A stretch of DNA of 14,964 nucleotides, taken from the NCBI GenBank assembly GCA_041481485.1, contig JBGPBY010000134.1, positions 1 to 14,964 of the forward strand. The letters run 5' to 3'. Positions within the stretch are counted from its first letter, which is position 1. Every line of letters begins with the position of its first letter. The DNA is from JBGPBY01 sp041481485 (lineage in GTDB: Bacteria; Acidobacteriota; Terriglobia; 20CM-2-55-15). Below, in pieces: positions 13,933-14,964 of this stretch. A program made the translations under genes and the position numbers. The notes beneath the pieces are model-generated. The model worked only from the letters and a program-made list of their open reading frames with translations. It had not been told where the DNA came from and did not search any database.

Positions 13933-14883
13933 TTGACCACCGCGCACCCCATCATTGCCATCGTTGGTCCTACCGCAAGCGGTAAATCCGGCCTGGCGCT
14001 TTCGATTGCCGAAGCCTTTCATGGGGAAATCATCAACTACGATTCCGTTCAGATCTTTCGTCACATGGACATCGGTTCCGCGAAACCTGGTCCGGAGGAA
14101 CGCCGGCGTGTGACACATCATATGATCGACATTCGCGAGCCTGACGAATTGTTTACTGCGGGGGATTATCAGCGTGAAGCGCGAATGGTGTTGAAGGATG
14201 TCCGCGATCGTGGACGAATTCCTGTACTTGTCGGAGGAACGGGTCTGTATCTTCGCGCGCTGATCGAAGGATTGTTTGCCGGGCCAACCCGTTCCGAACA
14301 ATTGAGAATGCGTCTGGAGAGTTTGGCGGCGAGACGAGGCCGGGAGTATCTTCACCGGATACTGAAGAAGCTGGATCAAGCCGCGGCGCAGCGCATCATG
14401 GTGCGAGACACGCGAAAGGTCATTCGTGCACTCGAAGTCCGTCTGGAAACCGGAAAGAATTTGTCCGAACACCTACGCATTGAGCCACGCCAGCCACTGG
14501 AGGGATTCGATGTTCATCTTGTCGGATTGAACCCTGCCAGAGCAGAGCTGGTGGAACGGATCAATCAGCGGGTTGTGCGGATGTTTGAGCAGGGATTCGT
14601 GGACGAAGTTCGAAAGCTGGCCGGCCGTGGTATCACTTCGGCGGCAAAGCCGATGGGCGCAATCGGCTATCGTCATGTTTTGGAAAATCTAGTCGCTCCG
14701 GAAGAAACTGTCGAAATCATCCAGCGCGATACTCGGCGCTATGCCAAACGCCAGATGACCTGGTTCCGGAAGCTGACCGGTACCGCATGGTTTGACGGTT
14801 TTGGCGATGACGGTGAAATCCAAAGTGAGGTGCATCGTCATCTTCATGCAATTCTCAACCCCAGGGCGGACGTACAGCTGTAG
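13933..14883 (+). CDS. miaA: tRNA dimethylallyltransferase MiaA
   Basis: Cytoplasmic enzyme that adds a dimethylallyl group from DMAPP to A37 of tRNAs reading UNN codons, improving decoding accuracy. The 316 residues are standard. Motifs: P-loop GPTASGKS (12-19), 'INYDSVQIFRHMDIGSAKP' with Asp37-Ser38 (the usual DSRQ reads DSVQ), 'RRVTHHMID' (58-66), 'FTAGDYQREA' (74-83), 'VGGTGLYLRALIEGLF' (100-115) with Thr103, 'VRDTRKVIRALEV' (157-169), 'PMGAIGYRHV' (240-249) and 'DTRRYAKRQMTWFRK' (266-280). The start is TTG 13933: an in-frame TGA at 13927-13929 excludes upstream starts, and a later start would cut the P-loop strand. There is no clear Shine-Dalgarno. The stop TAG (14881-14883) falls inside a decayed copy of the inverted-repeat end, so the last residues may have been reset by a repeat insertion. 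It is separated from spoIID by 160 nt and probably transcribed on its own. Confidence 0.95.
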   Translation: MTTAHPIIAIVGPTASGKSGLALSIAEAFHGEIINYDSVQIFRHMDIGSAKPGPEERRRVTHHMIDIREPDELFTAGDYQREARMVLKDVRDRGRIPVLVGGTGLYLRALIEGLFAGPTRSEQLRMRLESLAARRGREYLHRILKKLDQAAAQRIMVRDTRKVIRALEVRLETGKNLSEHLRIEPRQPLEGFDVHLVGLNPARAELVERINQRVVRMFEQGFVDEVRKLAGRGITSAAKPMGAIGYRHVLENLVAPEETVEIIQRDTRRYAKRQMTWFRKLTGTAWFDGFGDDGEIQSEVHRHLHAILNPRADVQL

Positions 14884-14896
14884 GCGCGGTCTATGG
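14877..14896. repeat. Decayed end of the REPIN-like repeat overlapping the miaA stop
   Basis: Seventeen of 20 bases match the left-arm end 13783-13802, including CTGTAGG and CGGTCTATG. The second half of the hairpin is lost. The TAG stop of miaA is the TAG of CTGTAGG. Confidence 0.65.
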
Positions 14897-14920
14897 AAGA
14901 GGGGGGGGCGATCAAAAAAT

Positions 14921-14954
14921 CCCTCTCCCAACGGGAGAGGGTTGGGTGAGGGGT
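14921..14954. repeat. Second dispersed-type hairpin repeat at the window end
   Basis: CCCTCTCCC (14921-14929) and GGGAGAGGG (14933-14941) form a perfect 9-bp stem with an AAC loop, followed by TTGGGTGAGGGG. This word pattern recurs as an intergenic repeat in many bacterial genomes and, read on the minus strand, gives the well-known spurious peptide 'PSPNPLPLGEG'. It follows an 8-G run at 14901-14908. It may help end the miaA transcript. Confidence 0.75.
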
Positions 14955-14964
14955 ACCGCACGTA

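Noticed and set aside
14689..14961. Minus-strand frame starting 'MRYPSPNPLPLGEG'
   Set aside because: The start is a translated dispersed hairpin repeat, a well-known spurious peptide, and the rest is antisense to miaA.
1..14964. CRISPR array, tRNA, rRNA, phage, toxin-antitoxin or defence genes
   Set aside because: No regularly spaced repeats, cloverleaf-like sequence or matching coding motifs were seen; the repeats present are hairpin elements.

Overview
The window looks chromosomal, from a Gram-negative (diderm, LPS-making) bacterium of medium GC content. It carries the core machinery for building an outer membrane: Lol lipoprotein export, BamA, a Skp-type chaperone and early lipid A enzymes. 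The combination lolCD - clpC - bamA - skp - fabZ - lpxA - lpxI - Gfo/Idh - tonB - spoIID - miaA, the use of LpxI rather than LpxH, and a SpoIID-type enzyme in a diderm suggest Acidobacteriota or a close relative. The phylum is inferred from protein style and gene order, not proven.

Layout: twelve genes, all on the plus strand. Block 1 (89-4475) is a LolC/E-type permease, its ATPase LolD (8-nt overlap) and a full-length ClpC unfoldase, closed by a strong intrinsic terminator at about 4509-4545. Block 2 (4663-10857) is bamA, skp, fabZ, lpxA, lpxI and a Gfo/Idh/MocA oxidoreductase, packed with overlaps or very small gaps. It makes the beta-barrel assembly factor, its periplasmic chaperone and the first steps of lipid A. 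Block 3 (11044-13772) is a TonB/TolA-like protein overlapping by 4 nt with a SpoIID-type peptidoglycan enzyme. Block 4 (13933-14883) is the tRNA modification gene miaA.

The most informative anomaly is the start of clpC. The conserved first Clp-N repeat is present in frame, but there is no ATG, GTG or TTG before 2247. The family start 'xFERYTERARR' falls on an ATT at 2034, just after an in-frame stop, so clpC probably initiates at AUU. A start-codon-limited gene finder would report a protein 71 residues too short.

The second theme is dispersed hairpin DNA. A 77-bp element at 13783-13859 has perfect 28-bp inverted arms, each arm being itself a hairpin (REPIN-like). Half of a related copy opens the window, and a decayed end supplies the stop codon of miaA. 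A different hairpin repeat closes the window. No transposase, CRISPR array, tRNA, rRNA, phage or toxin-antitoxin gene was seen. The novelty here lies in gene organisation, an unusual start codon and repeats rather than an obviously unknown enzyme system.
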